Notes: generated from the letters alone by a model not told the origin. Counted from the stretch's first letter, positions 1-9,539 are shown. The stretch is 64,000 nt of DNA from Mucilaginibacter sp. (GCA_025352225.1 JANXTT010000156.1:38705-102704), one strand, 5' to 3'. Program-made: numbers and translations.

Positions 1-474
1 GAAAATGATATTTCCGTTCTCAACATGCTAAAAAAAAATAATGTATTTATTGGAATCGGTGATAATGATACCAGAGCTTCAATTTTTGAATATTTAAATA
101 AAGAGCTGGTGGCCTGCCCTTCAATTATTTATAATACTTCTTTTATATCTTTACATGTACAAATCGGCTCAGGAACTGTAATTATGCCGGGGGTTGTAAT
201 TAACTCAAACAGTAAAATAGGGAATGCCGTAATTTGCAACTCTTCATGCGTAATTGAACATGAATGTTTTATAGGTGATTATAGCCACATTGCTCCCGGA
301 GCGGTTTTGGCCGGAAATGTTACAGTTGGTAAAAAAACGTTTATTGGTGCTAATGCTGTTGTAAAACAAGGAATAAAAATTGGTGATAACGTAATTATTG
401 GTGCCGGAGCGGTAATTGTAAAAGATGTTTCAAATGGTTTAACAGTATATGGAAACCCAGCTAAACAAAAGTGA
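1..474 (+). CDS. NeuD/PglD/LegH-type sugar O- or N-acyltransferase (5' end outside window)
   Basis: The frame is open to base 1, so the ATG at base 25 is probably internal and the true start lies upstream. The visible part is almost entirely left-handed beta-helix hexapeptide repeats (IGSGTV, IGNAVI, VGKKTF, IGDNVI), ending in the GNPAK tail typical of NeuD/PglD/LegH acyltransferases. These enzymes move an acetyl group from acetyl-CoA to an amino sugar nucleotide or to sialic acid. The next gene is neuB, one base after the stop codon, so a role in nonulosonic acid synthesis is likely. Whether it N-acetylates a precursor (LegH-like) or O-acetylates the product (NeuD-like) cannot be told from the sequence. 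Confidence 0.8.
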   Translation, partial: ENDISVLNMLKKNNVFIGIGDNDTRASIFEYLNKELVACPSIIYNTSFISLHVQIGSGTVIMPGVVINSNSKIGNAVICNSSCVIEHECFIGDYSHIAPGAVLAGNVTVGKKTFIGANAVVKQGIKIGDNVIIGAGAVIVKDVSNGLTVYGNPAKQK

Positions 475-475
475 G

Positions 476-1489
476 ATGAATAAAACGCTGATCATTGCGG
501 AAGCTGGTGTAAACCATAATGGCGATATTGAAACTGCCAAAAAATTAATTGATGCTGCTGCAGACGCGGGTGTTGATTATGTAAAATTCCAAACTTTCAA
601 AGCATCAAAACTAGTTAGCAAACAAGCTAAAAAAGCCAGTTACCAAAATATTAACACTGGTAATACTACTGAAAGCCAGCTAGAAATGCTGCAAAAGTTA
701 GAACTATCAGAAGCGGACCATTATCTATTACTCGATTACTGTAGGCAAAAACAAGTGAATTTTTTTTCGACCGCATTTGATTTGGATAGCCTGGACTTTT
801 TGAATAGCTTAGGTTTAACATTATTCAAAATACCATCGGGCGAGCTAACAAATTTACCTTACTTAGAAAAAGTTGCACATATCGCTCAAGAGATAATCAT
901 CTCCACAGGCATGAGTACCATGAACGAAATTGCAGAAACGATAACAGCCTTAAAACAAATATCAAAGGCCAAAATTACTGTATTACATTGTAATACAGAA
1001 TATCCAACACCATACGCTGATGTGAATTTATTGGCTATGGATACCATAAGGCAGAAATTCGATGTTGAAGTTGGATACTCCGACCATACACTAGGTATTG
1101 AGGTGCCAATAGCGGCGGTAGCTTTGGGTGCCACGGTTATAGAAAAACATTTCACCTTAGATAAAACATTGCCCGGCCCTGATCATGCAGCGTCGTTAGA
1201 GCCGGCAGAATTAAAGGCGATGGTCACCAGCATTCGCAATTTGGAAAAAGCCATAGGAAACAGTATTAAAGAACCCAGCCCATCCGAAATAAAGAACATT
1301 GCAATTGCCAGAAAAAGCATACATTTAAAAACTAATAAAAGAAAAGGCGACAAATTACAAGAAGAAGATTTAGAAATGCTAAGGCCTGGTGATGGCATTT
1401 CGCCAATGAAATTCCGCTCTCTAATAGGTAAAATACTATTACATGATTTACCTTTGGGCCATAAACTGTTACTTACCGATTTTGTATGA
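476..1489 (+). CDS. neuB: N-acetylneuraminate/legionaminate synthase (NeuB family)
   Basis: Condenses phosphoenolpyruvate with an N-acetyl-mannosamine-type sugar to make a nine-carbon nonulosonic acid. It opens with the family start IIAEAGVNHNGD, followed by the NeuB TIM barrel (IPSGELTNLPYL, GYSDHT, IEKHFTLD) and a C-terminal antifreeze-like SAF domain from about residue 275. A longer frame begins at 449, but the ATG at 476 directly precedes the conserved N-terminus and lies just past the upstream stop, so I chose it. The stop overlaps the neuC start as ATGA, which indicates translational coupling. Sequence alone does not separate sialic from legionaminic specificity. Confidence 0.95.
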   Translation: MNKTLIIAEAGVNHNGDIETAKKLIDAAADAGVDYVKFQTFKASKLVSKQAKKASYQNINTGNTTESQLEMLQKLELSEADHYLLLDYCRQKQVNFFSTAFDLDSLDFLNSLGLTLFKIPSGELTNLPYLEKVAHIAQEIIISTGMSTMNEIAETITALKQISKAKITVLHCNTEYPTPYADVNLLAMDTIRQKFDVEVGYSDHTLGIEVPIAAVALGATVIEKHFTLDKTLPGPDHAASLEPAELKAMVTSIRNLEKAIGNSIKEPSPSEIKNIAIARKSIHLKTNKRKGDKLQEEDLEMLRPGDGISPMKFRSLIGKILLHDLPLGHKLLLTDFV

Positions 1490-2616
1490 TAAGAATAGGT
1501 ATACTAACAAGCTCCCGTGCTGATTTTGGAATATATCTTCCGCTGCTAAAAAAGCTGAAAAAGGATCAGGAGTTCCAGATAGAAATAATTGCCTTTGGAG
1601 CCCATCTGTCACATTTCCATGGCTGTACGGTTGAGCAAATAGAAACTGCTGGCTTTAATGTTAAATACAAGGTAGAAAGCATACTGCTGACAGATTCAGC
1701 CGCATCTGTTGCCACATCAATGGGATTAACCACTATCAAGTTTGCTGATTTTTGGAGAGAGAACGCTCAAAAATTCGATCTGGTTTTTTGCTTGGGAGAC
1801 CGGTACGAAATGTTTTCGGCGGTAATGGCCGGAGTACCGTTTCAAATACCATTTGCACATTTACATGGTGGCGAAACAACACTTGGCGCCATTGATAACA
1901 TTTTCAGACATGGTATTACCTTAGCTGCCAAATATCATTTTGTATCAACCCAGCAATATGCAAACAAAATTGCACAACTTGTTGATGATAAGCAACATAT
2001 TTATTACGTAGGCGCATTAGGTTTAGATAATATACTTGATTTAAAACTAATAAGTGTAGAAGAGTTTAAGCAAAAGTGGGTTATTGATCTTTCAAAAAAA
2101 ACTATATTGGTTACTTTTCATCCCGAAACGGTTAATTACACAAAAAATCAACATTATGCCCGCCAATTGGTTAATGCTATTGACGATTTGAAAAATTACC
2201 AAGTATTGGTTACAATGCCCAATGCCGATACTGCCGGAAATATCATCCGGAAAGAATTAACTGATAATTTCACAACATCTGATCGTGTTTTTTTAATAGA
2301 GAACCTGGGGTCAATTAGTTACTTTACAGCAATGAAACATTGCGCTTTTTTGCTTGGTAATACCTCCAGCGGAATTATCGAGGCAGCCTCATTTGGCAAA
2401 TATGTAATAAACCTGGGCGACAGACAAAAAGGTCGGGCTATCAGTAAAAATGTTATTAATATTTCAATTGAACACGATGCTATACTTAGAGCTGTTTCAG
2501 ATATTGAAAAATCCAAAATATTGAATAATGAAAACATCTATTCCAACGGTGGCGCTACAGACAAAATAATTCAAATATTAAAATCGTTAACGTCACATGA
2601 GCATTCCAAACTATAG
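1486..2616 (+). CDS. neuC: UDP/GDP-N-acetylglucosamine-type 2-epimerase, hydrolysing (NeuC/LegG family)
   Basis: Hydrolysing 2-epimerase that releases the free ManNAc-type sugar used by NeuB. The 376-residue length fits the family. Family motifs visible are the N-terminal SSRADFGIYLPLL, the HLHGGETTLGAIDN segment, TFHPET and the GNTSSGIIEA loop. It overlaps neuB by four bases, and its 3' end overlaps the next gene by 20 bases. Because the next gene resembles PtmE, which makes GDP-activated glucosamine, this copy may act on a GDP sugar like Campylobacter LegG. That substrate assignment is inference from context. Confidence 0.92.
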   Translation: MIRIGILTSSRADFGIYLPLLKKLKKDQEFQIEIIAFGAHLSHFHGCTVEQIETAGFNVKYKVESILLTDSAASVATSMGLTTIKFADFWRENAQKFDLVFCLGDRYEMFSAVMAGVPFQIPFAHLHGGETTLGAIDNIFRHGITLAAKYHFVSTQQYANKIAQLVDDKQHIYYVGALGLDNILDLKLISVEEFKQKWVIDLSKKTILVTFHPETVNYTKNQHYARQLVNAIDDLKNYQVLVTMPNADTAGNIIRKELTDNFTTSDRVFLIENLGSISYFTAMKHCAFLLGNTSSGIIEAASFGKYVINLGDRQKGRAISKNVINISIEHDAILRAVSDIEKSKILNNENIYSNGGATDKIIQILKSLTSHEHSKL

Positions 2617-3649
2617 AGGTCACCTAATACAGTCTAAAAGCAAAATTAAGATTGCATTGCAAATGCTGAATGAGCTTGGTTATGACGCAATTTTATTTGT
2701 AATAAATTTAAAAGGGCAACTTATGGGCTCACTTACTGATGGAGATGTAAGAAGAGGGTTGTTAAATGAGTTGGCGTTGGATGACGATGTAGATAAATTT
2801 ATCCAACCTAATCCCAAATATATTCAGCGTAAAAACTATAATTTACCTCAGATTATAAATTATAGAGACAGCGGATATAAAATACTACCCGTTATAGATC
2901 AAAACAACGTTGTTGTAAATGTTATTAATTTTCGCTTTTTAAAATCGTATCTGCCAATTGATGCCGTAATTATGGCTGGAGGAAGGGGCATTCGCTTAAA
3001 ACCGCTCACAGATGCCACCCCTAAGCCAATGCTTAAAGTTGGCGATAAACCTATTATTGAACATAATCTGGATAGGTTATCTTTATATGGAATTGATGAT
3101 TTTTGGATTTCTGTTAAATATTTAGGAGAGCAAATAGAGCAATATTTTGGTAATGGCAATAACCGAAATATGAATATTCAATATGTTTGGGAAGACGAGC
3201 CACTTGGAACTATTGGTGCTATTTCTAAAATACACAATTTTGAACATGATTATATATTGGTAACAAATTCCGATTTATTAACCAACCTTGATTATGAGCA
3301 CTTTTTTGTAGATTTCATAAGCAAAAATGCCGATTTTTCGATAGTAACAATTCCATACGAAGTTACTATTCCTTATGCGGTTTTAGAAACTAATAAAAGC
3401 AATGTAGTTAGTTTTAAAGAAAAGCCAACTTACACCTATTATTCCAACGGAGGCATATATTTAATGAAAAAAAACGTTTTAAAGTTTCTTCCCCAAAATG
3501 AACATTATCACGCAACAGATTTAATGGAAAGACTTATAGCAGAAGGTTTAAATGTAATTTCCTATCCTTTAATTGGTTATTGGTTAGACATTGGGAAACA
3601 TGAAGATTTTCAAAAAGCGCAAAACGATATAAAACAAATTAAATTTTAA
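2597..3649 (+). CDS. CBS-domain nucleotidyltransferase (PtmE-like sugar-1-phosphate guanylyltransferase)
   Basis: Two CBS domains (about residues 8-118, with SLTDGDVRRGLL in the first) precede a nucleotidyltransferase domain that starts at VIMAGGRGIRLKPLT and continues with PKPMLKVGDKPIIEH, TNSDLL and a GYWLDIG end. This CBS-plus-transferase layout is that of Campylobacter PtmE, which makes GDP-glucosamine for legionaminic acid. Its place between NeuC and NeuA supports the same role here. The nucleotide (GDP or UDP) cannot be read with certainty. The gene overlaps neuC by 20 bases and is followed one base later by the cytidylyltransferase. Confidence 0.85.
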   Translation: MSIPNYRGHLIQSKSKIKIALQMLNELGYDAILFVINLKGQLMGSLTDGDVRRGLLNELALDDDVDKFIQPNPKYIQRKNYNLPQIINYRDSGYKILPVIDQNNVVVNVINFRFLKSYLPIDAVIMAGGRGIRLKPLTDATPKPMLKVGDKPIIEHNLDRLSLYGIDDFWISVKYLGEQIEQYFGNGNNRNMNIQYVWEDEPLGTIGAISKIHNFEHDYILVTNSDLLTNLDYEHFFVDFISKNADFSIVTIPYEVTIPYAVLETNKSNVVSFKEKPTYTYYSNGGIYLMKKNVLKFLPQNEHYHATDLMERLIAEGLNVISYPLIGYWLDIGKHEDFQKAQNDIKQIKF

Positions 3650-3650
3650 A

Positions 3651-4373
3651 ATGAATATTTTAATCACGATCTGTGCAAGAGGGGGTTCAAAAGGTATTCC
3701 CGGTAAAAATATTATAAGCCTTGCTGGTAAGGCCCTAATAAATTATACTATCCACATAGCGCAAAAATTCTCTGAAAAACACAATGCAAAAATAGCGTTC
3801 TCAACTGACAGCGAAGCAATACGTAAATTAGCAGAGGCAGAAGGCATGTTTACAACATACATTCGTCCACCTCATTTAGCAACAGATACAGCTGGCAAAA
3901 TAGATACCATTGTTGACCTGATACTTTATGAAGAAACAACGAACGGATCAAAATTTGATTATATACTCGATTTGGATGTAACATCACCATTAAGAACCCT
4001 CGATGATCTCGAAGAGTCATTTCAACATATCCTGAATAATGAAAACGCATTAACTTTATTTTCAGTTAATCCAGCTTCGCGCAATCCCTATTTTAATATG
4101 GTTGAATTAAATAACGATGGCTTCTTTTCTCTGGTTAAAAAAAACAATGATGGAACAGTTATAACAAGGCAGTCGGCACCTGAAGTATTCGATTTAAACG
4201 CCTCCTTTTATTGGTATAAAAGAAATTTTTTTGATTTAAATCTTAAATCTCCTATTACGGATAAATCTTTAATTTATCTAATGCCACATATTTGCTTTGA
4301 TTTAGACCATCGCATTGATTTTGAATTTCTAGAATTCTTAATATTAAATAATAAGGTTGATTTTTTTATATGA
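3651..4373 (+). CDS. neuA: Acylneuraminate cytidylyltransferase (NeuA/LegF family)
   Basis: Activates the nonulosonic acid to its CMP form for transfer. The N-terminus carries the family nucleotide-binding motif ARGGSKGIPGKNI, followed by FSTDSEAI, the LDVTSPLR segment and the C-terminal FDLDHRIDFEF. The length of 240 residues is normal. It starts one base after the previous stop, and its own stop overlaps the next start (ATGA). Together with NeuB, NeuC and the PtmE-like enzyme it completes a CMP-nonulosonate route, with the dehydratase and aminotransferase steps presumably upstream of the window. Confidence 0.93.
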   Translation: MNILITICARGGSKGIPGKNIISLAGKALINYTIHIAQKFSEKHNAKIAFSTDSEAIRKLAEAEGMFTTYIRPPHLATDTAGKIDTIVDLILYEETTNGSKFDYILDLDVTSPLRTLDDLEESFQHILNNENALTLFSVNPASRNPYFNMVELNNDGFFSLVKKNNDGTVITRQSAPEVFDLNASFYWYKRNFFDLNLKSPITDKSLIYLMPHICFDLDHRIDFEFLEFLILNNKVDFFI

Positions 4374-5296
4374 ATATATTAATTGTAGGGCTAGGTTCAA
4401 TAGCACAAAAACATATAATTGCATTAAGCACCATTCAAATTCCTGTTAATATTTATGCACTGCGATCGAAGGAAGGTGCAACTCAGCAAAAAGGTATAAC
4501 AAATATTTATGCGCTAAATAATACATCTATTAAGTTTGATTTTGCGATTATATCTAACCCTACTTATTTACATTATTCAACAATAGATATTTTGACGGAT
4601 ATGTCAATTCCTCAATTTATTGAAAAACCAGTTTTAAATTCGTTAAATAATGCGGAGAGCCTAATTAACAAAATAAATAATAAGAAACTAGAAACATATG
4701 TCGCATGTAATTTGAGGTTCCACCCTTGTATTAACTTTCTTAAAGAAAATCTGGCTGGTATTTTAACCACAATAAATGAGGTAAATATTTACTGTGGTTC
4801 ATATTTACCAGATTGGCGCCCTGAGGTCGACTACAAAAAAGCATATAGCGCACATGCAGAAATGGGCGGGGGCGTTCATCTTGATCTGTTTCACGAATTA
4901 GATTATGCAGTGTGGCTATTAGGTTTACCTCAAAAGCATTCTGCCGTATTAAAAAATAATTCATCATTAAACCTTGAATCTGTCGATTATGCTAATTATA
5001 TACTTGAATACCCTAACTTTGCAGTCAGCGTAATATTAAATTATTACAGAAGAACGCCTAAAAGAACAATTGAGATTTTATTTGAGCATAGTACTTGGGT
5101 TGTAAATTTGATTACCGGAGAAATTATTGATGATAATAATAAACTTATATTTGCTGTAGGCAATTTTAAAATGGCCGATACCTATAAATTGCAGCTGCAT
5201 TATTTTATAAATTGCTTAATAAACAGAGATCCACTTATGAATACTATTTCAGAATCAATAGACATACTTAAACTTTGCTTGGTGAATGATAAATAG
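4370..5296 (+). CDS. Gfo/Idh/MocA family oxidoreductase
   Basis: A 308-residue NAD(P)-dependent sugar oxidoreductase. It has an N-terminal Rossmann motif (VGLGSIAQKH), the family EKP signature (QFIEKPVLNS) near residue 83, and a C-terminal catalytic domain with GGGVHLDLFHELD. It overlaps the previous gene by four bases and the next by eleven, so it is part of the same coupled operon. It is the first of three Gfo/Idh-like proteins in this locus. Its substrate is unknown, but a sugar or nonulosonate modification in this pathway is the natural guess. Confidence 0.85.
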   Translation: MNILIVGLGSIAQKHIIALSTIQIPVNIYALRSKEGATQQKGITNIYALNNTSIKFDFAIISNPTYLHYSTIDILTDMSIPQFIEKPVLNSLNNAESLINKINNKKLETYVACNLRFHPCINFLKENLAGILTTINEVNIYCGSYLPDWRPEVDYKKAYSAHAEMGGGVHLDLFHELDYAVWLLGLPQKHSAVLKNNSSLNLESVDYANYILEYPNFAVSVILNYYRRTPKRTIEILFEHSTWVVNLITGEIIDDNNKLIFAVGNFKMADTYKLQLHYFINCLINRDPLMNTISESIDILKLCLVNDK

Positions 5297-6029
5297 ATTA
5301 GAAGGAAAAATTATTTTAGTTACCGGCGGCAATGGATTATTGGGTAAAAGTATTATTACCAGACTAAAGGAAGAAGGGGCTTTTTGTATCAACTTTGAAA
5401 TAAATCATGAAACAAATAGTAATTTGAGTAATTTATATTGTGACATTACCGATCAGGCCTCAGTAACAAGTGCGGTTTCTAAAGTTATTGATTTATATGG
5501 CAGAATTGATGGATTAGTTAATAATGCCTATCCAAGAACTAAAGATTGGGGTGCTAAATTTGAAAATATTGAATATGAATCGTGGAAAACAAATGTTGAT
5601 TGGCAGCTCAATAGTTATTTTTGTATCTCTCAAATTGTCATTAAACAAATGATGAAGCAAAAATCCGGCGTAATAATAAATATGGCATCTATCTATGGGG
5701 TTGTTGGGCCAGATTTTGGAGTATATGAAGGCACAGAGATGACTATGCCTGCCGCATACTCTGCAATTAAAGGTGGATTAATTAATTTAACCAAATACAT
5801 GGCTTCATATTTTGGCGAATATCAAATAAGAGTAAATTCGGTTTCACCAGGTGGTATTTTTGATAATCAACCAGAATCATTTGTAACTAGGTATGCTAAA
5901 AAAAACCCTATGAAAAGAATGGGCACACCGTCTGATATTGCGCCTTCTGTGGCGTTTTTAATATCAGACGATGCTAAATATATAACGGGACAGAATTTAA
6001 TAATAGATGGTGGATGGACAGCAATATAA
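5286..6029 (+). CDS. Short-chain dehydrogenase/reductase (PtmA-like context)
   Basis: Classical SDR of 247 residues. It shows the cofactor motif TGGNGLLGKS, the NNAY segment, a catalytic Ser in MASIYG, the YSAIK catalytic Tyr-Lys pair and a C-terminal GQNLIIDGGW. Campylobacter legionaminic loci contain an SDR (PtmA) near ptmE, and the setting here is comparable. It overlaps both neighbours (11 and 16 bases). The reaction cannot be assigned from sequence. An alternative is oxidation or reduction of a ring carbon in concert with the flanking Gfo/Idh proteins. Confidence 0.85.
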   Translation: MINRLEGKIILVTGGNGLLGKSIITRLKEEGAFCINFEINHETNSNLSNLYCDITDQASVTSAVSKVIDLYGRIDGLVNNAYPRTKDWGAKFENIEYESWKTNVDWQLNSYFCISQIVIKQMMKQKSGVIINMASIYGVVGPDFGVYEGTEMTMPAAYSAIKGGLINLTKYMASYFGEYQIRVNSVSPGGIFDNQPESFVTRYAKKNPMKRMGTPSDIAPSVAFLISDDAKYITGQNLIIDGGWTAI

Positions 6030-7003
6030 GAAGAAATATTTTATTAATTGGTGCTGGTCAATTGGGTAGCCGGCATCTACAAGGCTTACTTCGTTTAAAC
6101 GGACAACATGCAATTTATGTCGTTGAGCCTGCTACCGAATCAATTATACTAGCAAAAAAAAGAGCTGAAGAAATAAAGCATAGCCACAAGTTAAATTTCG
6201 TCACTGATTGGGCGACAGTCCCAAAAACATTAGATTTATCCATTATAGCAACAAGTGCTAATATCCGAAAAGACATTGTTTCAAAATTATTAATTAATTA
6301 TGAGGTTCGTTATCTCATCCTGGAGAAAATTTTATTTCAGGAAGTAGAAGCTTATAACGAAATCTCTCAATTAATCTCTACTAAAGGTGTACGAACATGG
6401 GTCAACCATCCGAGAAGAATGATGAAACTGTACCGGGTTTTAAAAAAAGAGCTTAAGAAAAATAATTCTACGATTATGTTTAATGTTGTTGGCGGAAATT
6501 GGGGATTAGCCTGTAATGCTTTGCATTTTTTGGACTTGTTCTCTTATCTCACTAATTCAGAAATTGAAACTATTGAGATGAATTGGGTAGATGATGTTAT
6601 ACATAAAAGTAAGCGTGCCAATTATGTTGAATTTACCGGAACACTTAAAGGAACCTTGAAAAATAATAGTCATTTTTCAATTACTTCATTTCAAGGAAAT
6701 CCAGAGCCGGTTACGATCTATATCTCTACTCCAGTAGATCGTTGGACGGTGCAAGAAGCAAGTGATGCTGTAACGATCTGTATAAGTAAACAACATAATT
6801 ATAAAATGAAGATTGAAAATTATACTATGGATTTTCAAAGTACTCTAACTGCAAATTTGGTAAATGATATCTTTCAATCGGGAAACTGTGAACTTCCATC
6901 ATATGAAGAGGCCTGCAAAGCTCACCTACCATTTATTGAAGCAGTTCTTGAAAAATACAACAAAATAACCGGTCAACAAACCAACGCTTGTCCTATAACA
7001 TGA
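6014..7003 (+). CDS. Gfo/Idh/MocA-like Rossmann protein
   Basis: A 329-residue protein with an N-terminal Rossmann motif (LIGAGQLGSRHLQGL). In place of the usual EKP motif it has LEKILFQ, so the catalytic lysine signature is only partly kept. The middle part (WVNHPRRMMKLYRVLKK, then GGNWGLACNALHFLDLF) matches the substrate-domain layout of this superfamily. It overlaps the SDR by 16 bases and the next gene by four (ATGA). It is the most divergent of the three paralogues here and may have a non-catalytic or altered role. The substrate is unknown. Confidence 0.7.
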   Translation: MDSNIRRNILLIGAGQLGSRHLQGLLRLNGQHAIYVVEPATESIILAKKRAEEIKHSHKLNFVTDWATVPKTLDLSIIATSANIRKDIVSKLLINYEVRYLILEKILFQEVEAYNEISQLISTKGVRTWVNHPRRMMKLYRVLKKELKKNNSTIMFNVVGGNWGLACNALHFLDLFSYLTNSEIETIEMNWVDDVIHKSKRANYVEFTGTLKGTLKNNSHFSITSFQGNPEPVTIYISTPVDRWTVQEASDAVTICISKQHNYKMKIENYTMDFQSTLTANLVNDIFQSGNCELPSYEEACKAHLPFIEAVLEKYNKITGQQTNACPIT

Positions 7004-7956
7004 ACCAGATACTTTTAATCGGTACAGGCCCAATGGCGATAGATTATGTTAATATTCTTCAGGATATGAATAAATCTTTTATAGTAATTGGCAGGGGTTT
7101 TGCATCAGCCAAAACTTTTGAAAGTAAAACAGGAATAAAACCATTTGTAGGTGGGTTGGAAAAATATTTAGAAAATAATGAAGTAACAACTGATACTGTT
7201 GGAATCATTGCAACAGGTGTTGAAATGTTAATTCCGATATTACTTGTATTAAAAGAAACGAGCATATCTCGTGTATTGGTTGAAAAACCTGCAGCTCTAA
7301 GCATAAATCAATTAGTAAACAATGAAAATATACTAACTGACTTTGCAAAAAATATTTTTGTTGCATTCAATCGCCGGTTTTATGCATCTGTTTTTAAAGT
7401 TCAAAAATTAATTGCCGAAGATGGCGGACTTAAATCTATGCATTTTGAATTTACAGAATGGGCTCACAAAATTGAACCTTTAGAAAAAGCAGAAGGGGTA
7501 AAACAAAATTGGTTTTTTGCCAATAGTACCCATGTTATTGATTTGGCATTTTTCATTGGCGGTTTACCCCAAAACTGGAGTGCTTATTCTAAAGAAGGCA
7601 GCTTAACCTGGCATAAAAAAACAAACTTTGCTGGGGCTGGAATTACAGTTGATGGTACTTTATTCTCTTACATATCTAATTGGGAAAGTGCCGGGCGATG
7701 GTCAATTGAGCTGTTAACAAACAAAAGAAGGATATATTTAAAGCCTCTGGAAGAAATTGCTATTCAAAATAAAGGTACTATTTCAATTGATTCGTATGAA
7801 TTTGATAAAGTGATAGATGAGAAATTTAAACCAGGCCTATTTAATCAAGTCGAAGCATTTTTAGCCAATGATAAAGCCAGATTATTGATATTAACTGATC
7901 ATATTACAAACACAAAACTAGTTTATAATAAAATACTTAATGGATTCGAAATTTAA
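7000..7956 (+). CDS. Gfo/Idh/MocA family oxidoreductase
   Basis: A sugar oxidoreductase-like protein of 318 residues with Rossmann motif LIGTGPMAIDY, EKPAALSINQ near residue 90, FNRRFYAS, and a substrate-domain segment FANSTHVIDLAFFIGG. An in-frame TTG lies four codons upstream, but the ATG at 7000 overlaps the previous stop as ATGA and directly precedes the conserved N-terminus, so I chose it. It overlaps the SGNH hydrolase gene by 17 bases. Its placement suggests action on a nucleotide sugar or nonulosonate. The specific reaction is not visible. Confidence 0.83.
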   Translation: MNQILLIGTGPMAIDYVNILQDMNKSFIVIGRGFASAKTFESKTGIKPFVGGLEKYLENNEVTTDTVGIIATGVEMLIPILLVLKETSISRVLVEKPAALSINQLVNNENILTDFAKNIFVAFNRRFYASVFKVQKLIAEDGGLKSMHFEFTEWAHKIEPLEKAEGVKQNWFFANSTHVIDLAFFIGGLPQNWSAYSKEGSLTWHKKTNFAGAGITVDGTLFSYISNWESAGRWSIELLTNKRRIYLKPLEEIAIQNKGTISIDSYEFDKVIDEKFKPGLFNQVEAFLANDKARLLILTDHITNTKLVYNKILNGFEI

Positions 7957-8608
7957 AATTCTATTTATAACGGATTCTTTAGGCTTCCCCAGAGATGCGC
8001 CTGAAATGGTAATGTATGAAAACACCTACATTTCATTGTTAAAAGATCAATTTAAGGATTGTGATATAATCCACCAAGGAAGGGGCGGATCAACAGTGGT
8101 TGATTTATATAATCACACATCCTATTTTCATTTTACGTTACAGCCCGATATGGTGTTTATTCAATCCGGAATAGTTGACTGTGCTCCACGTGCGTTAACC
8201 TTGATCGAACAATATATTATCTCAAGAATACCCCTCGTTAATAAACTGTTGGAAAAAATCATCAAAAAAAACAGCGCATTCTTAAGAAGAACCAGAAAAA
8301 TAACATACACTTCTCCAAACACTTTTCAAACTTATATAAACAAGTTCAATACGCTATTCCCCAATACTTACTGGATTGGTATTTTACCTGCAGTGGATAA
8401 CTATGAAAAAAAAATATCTGGAATTAAAATAAGAATTGAATCTTACAATTCAATTCTTATACAATCAAATTCTAATAGTAACTATATATGTGTAAATGAT
8501 TTTATCGAAACTGATATGATGTCTGACTTTCACCATTTAAATCAAAATGGACATAGAAAGCTATTTGAAAAACTCAGTGATATAATTAATAAAAAATTAT
8601 TGAAATAG
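7940..8608 (+). CDS. SGNH/GDSL-type hydrolase, possible carbohydrate O-esterase
   Basis: A 222-residue protein with the block pattern of SGNH hydrolases: block I ITDSLG (nucleophile Ser), a GRGGST segment (block II Gly), QSGIVDC in the block III position, and a C-terminal HLNQNGH block V providing the Asp/His pair. No signal peptide is visible, so it probably acts in the cytoplasm. As the last intact gene before the insertion remnant, it may add, remove or rearrange an O-acyl group on the polysaccharide precursor. That role is inference. Confidence 0.75.
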   Translation: MDSKFKILFITDSLGFPRDAPEMVMYENTYISLLKDQFKDCDIIHQGRGGSTVVDLYNHTSYFHFTLQPDMVFIQSGIVDCAPRALTLIEQYIISRIPLVNKLLEKIIKKNSAFLRRTRKITYTSPNTFQTYINKFNTLFPNTYWIGILPAVDNYEKKISGIKIRIESYNSILIQSNSNSNYICVNDFIETDMMSDFHHLNQNGHRKLFEKLSDIINKKLLK

Positions 8609-8647
8609 GTGTTTATTAAATATTAGATAAATTAACAAATCAGATAC

Positions 8648-9444
8648 ATGAAGCAACAATTTAAGACCCTTTTAGTATTGAATTTTCCGATCATTCCCCC
8701 CCCAAAGGGTATCTGCGTTAAATATTTAGCTGACCATAAGTGGTCTAGCGGATATAGTTTGAAGAATTGTGGCCATATGCATTACTGTGAAGAAAATAAT
8801 TTGGAAGGACGTCGATGTAACGATTGCTGTTATGTAGAATCAGCCTATGCGGAATCGCTTTTTCACTGCTATAAGTTCTCTATTTTAAAAGCGTGCAACA
8901 GTGATATCTATGTTTCAATCACTAAAAATGGCATCAGGAATACTGAACTCAGCAGAAAATTAGCGTTGAGGCTAAAAATCTTCTGTTTATTTAAAAGGAA
9001 GGTAATGAAGAAAAGGGAAAGTAGTACTAACTTCCCAATTGGTGGTAAATTAGAGACTGACGAGACGTATGTACAGGAACAGAATGATACAGCTATAGGC
9101 CGCATCAGGGGTCGTAAGCAAATTGTGAGGGTGCCTATAGAGAAAAAAGGCAAAGGTATATATCGGACCTACGCGTGTGTGATCACCACTCTTAGTAAAA
9201 GGAACTTAAAAGGGTTTATGAAATATCCTATCAAGTCAGAAGAGAGTGTATTTGCATATAAATGGACAGCATGTCATAAGGGGTTGGAAGAGGTTTTTCC
9301 CAATATTGTTAGTGAGAAGTCTGAAAATTCAGTAAGAAAATTCCCGACCTCCACCGCTGCATCATAAATAAGAGCGTTGTTGAAAATCTAATTGCAAGAG
9401 TGGTAAGAAAGCCCATGTATGCTTATAAAATAAATATTAGTTAA
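8648..9444 (+). pseudogene. Decayed IS1595/ISXO2-like transposase
   Basis: The main frame (8648-9367) begins like IS1595 transposases: FPxxxxC, then a zinc-ribbon region with KYLADHKWSSGY and NCG. It then shows the DDE-domain start GGKLETDETYVQ followed by GRIRGRKQIV. Several features show decay. One zinc-ribbon cysteine is missing (SLKNCG), no clear second catalytic Asp (SDG) is present, and the conserved '(F/I)P.LHR' segment appears only after a frame change near 9338, running to a stop at 9444. The usual FRFNRR tail is absent. It lies between the nonulosonate and wzx genes, marking a past insertion in the locus. Confidence 0.7.
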
Positions 9445-9539
9445 TCAGCACTTTAAAAAAGTTAAATAAACCAAATTTACCCTCATAAAATGCAAATTTA
9501 ATAATTTTCATTTTATCCAGTACAAACATTACTTTACAA

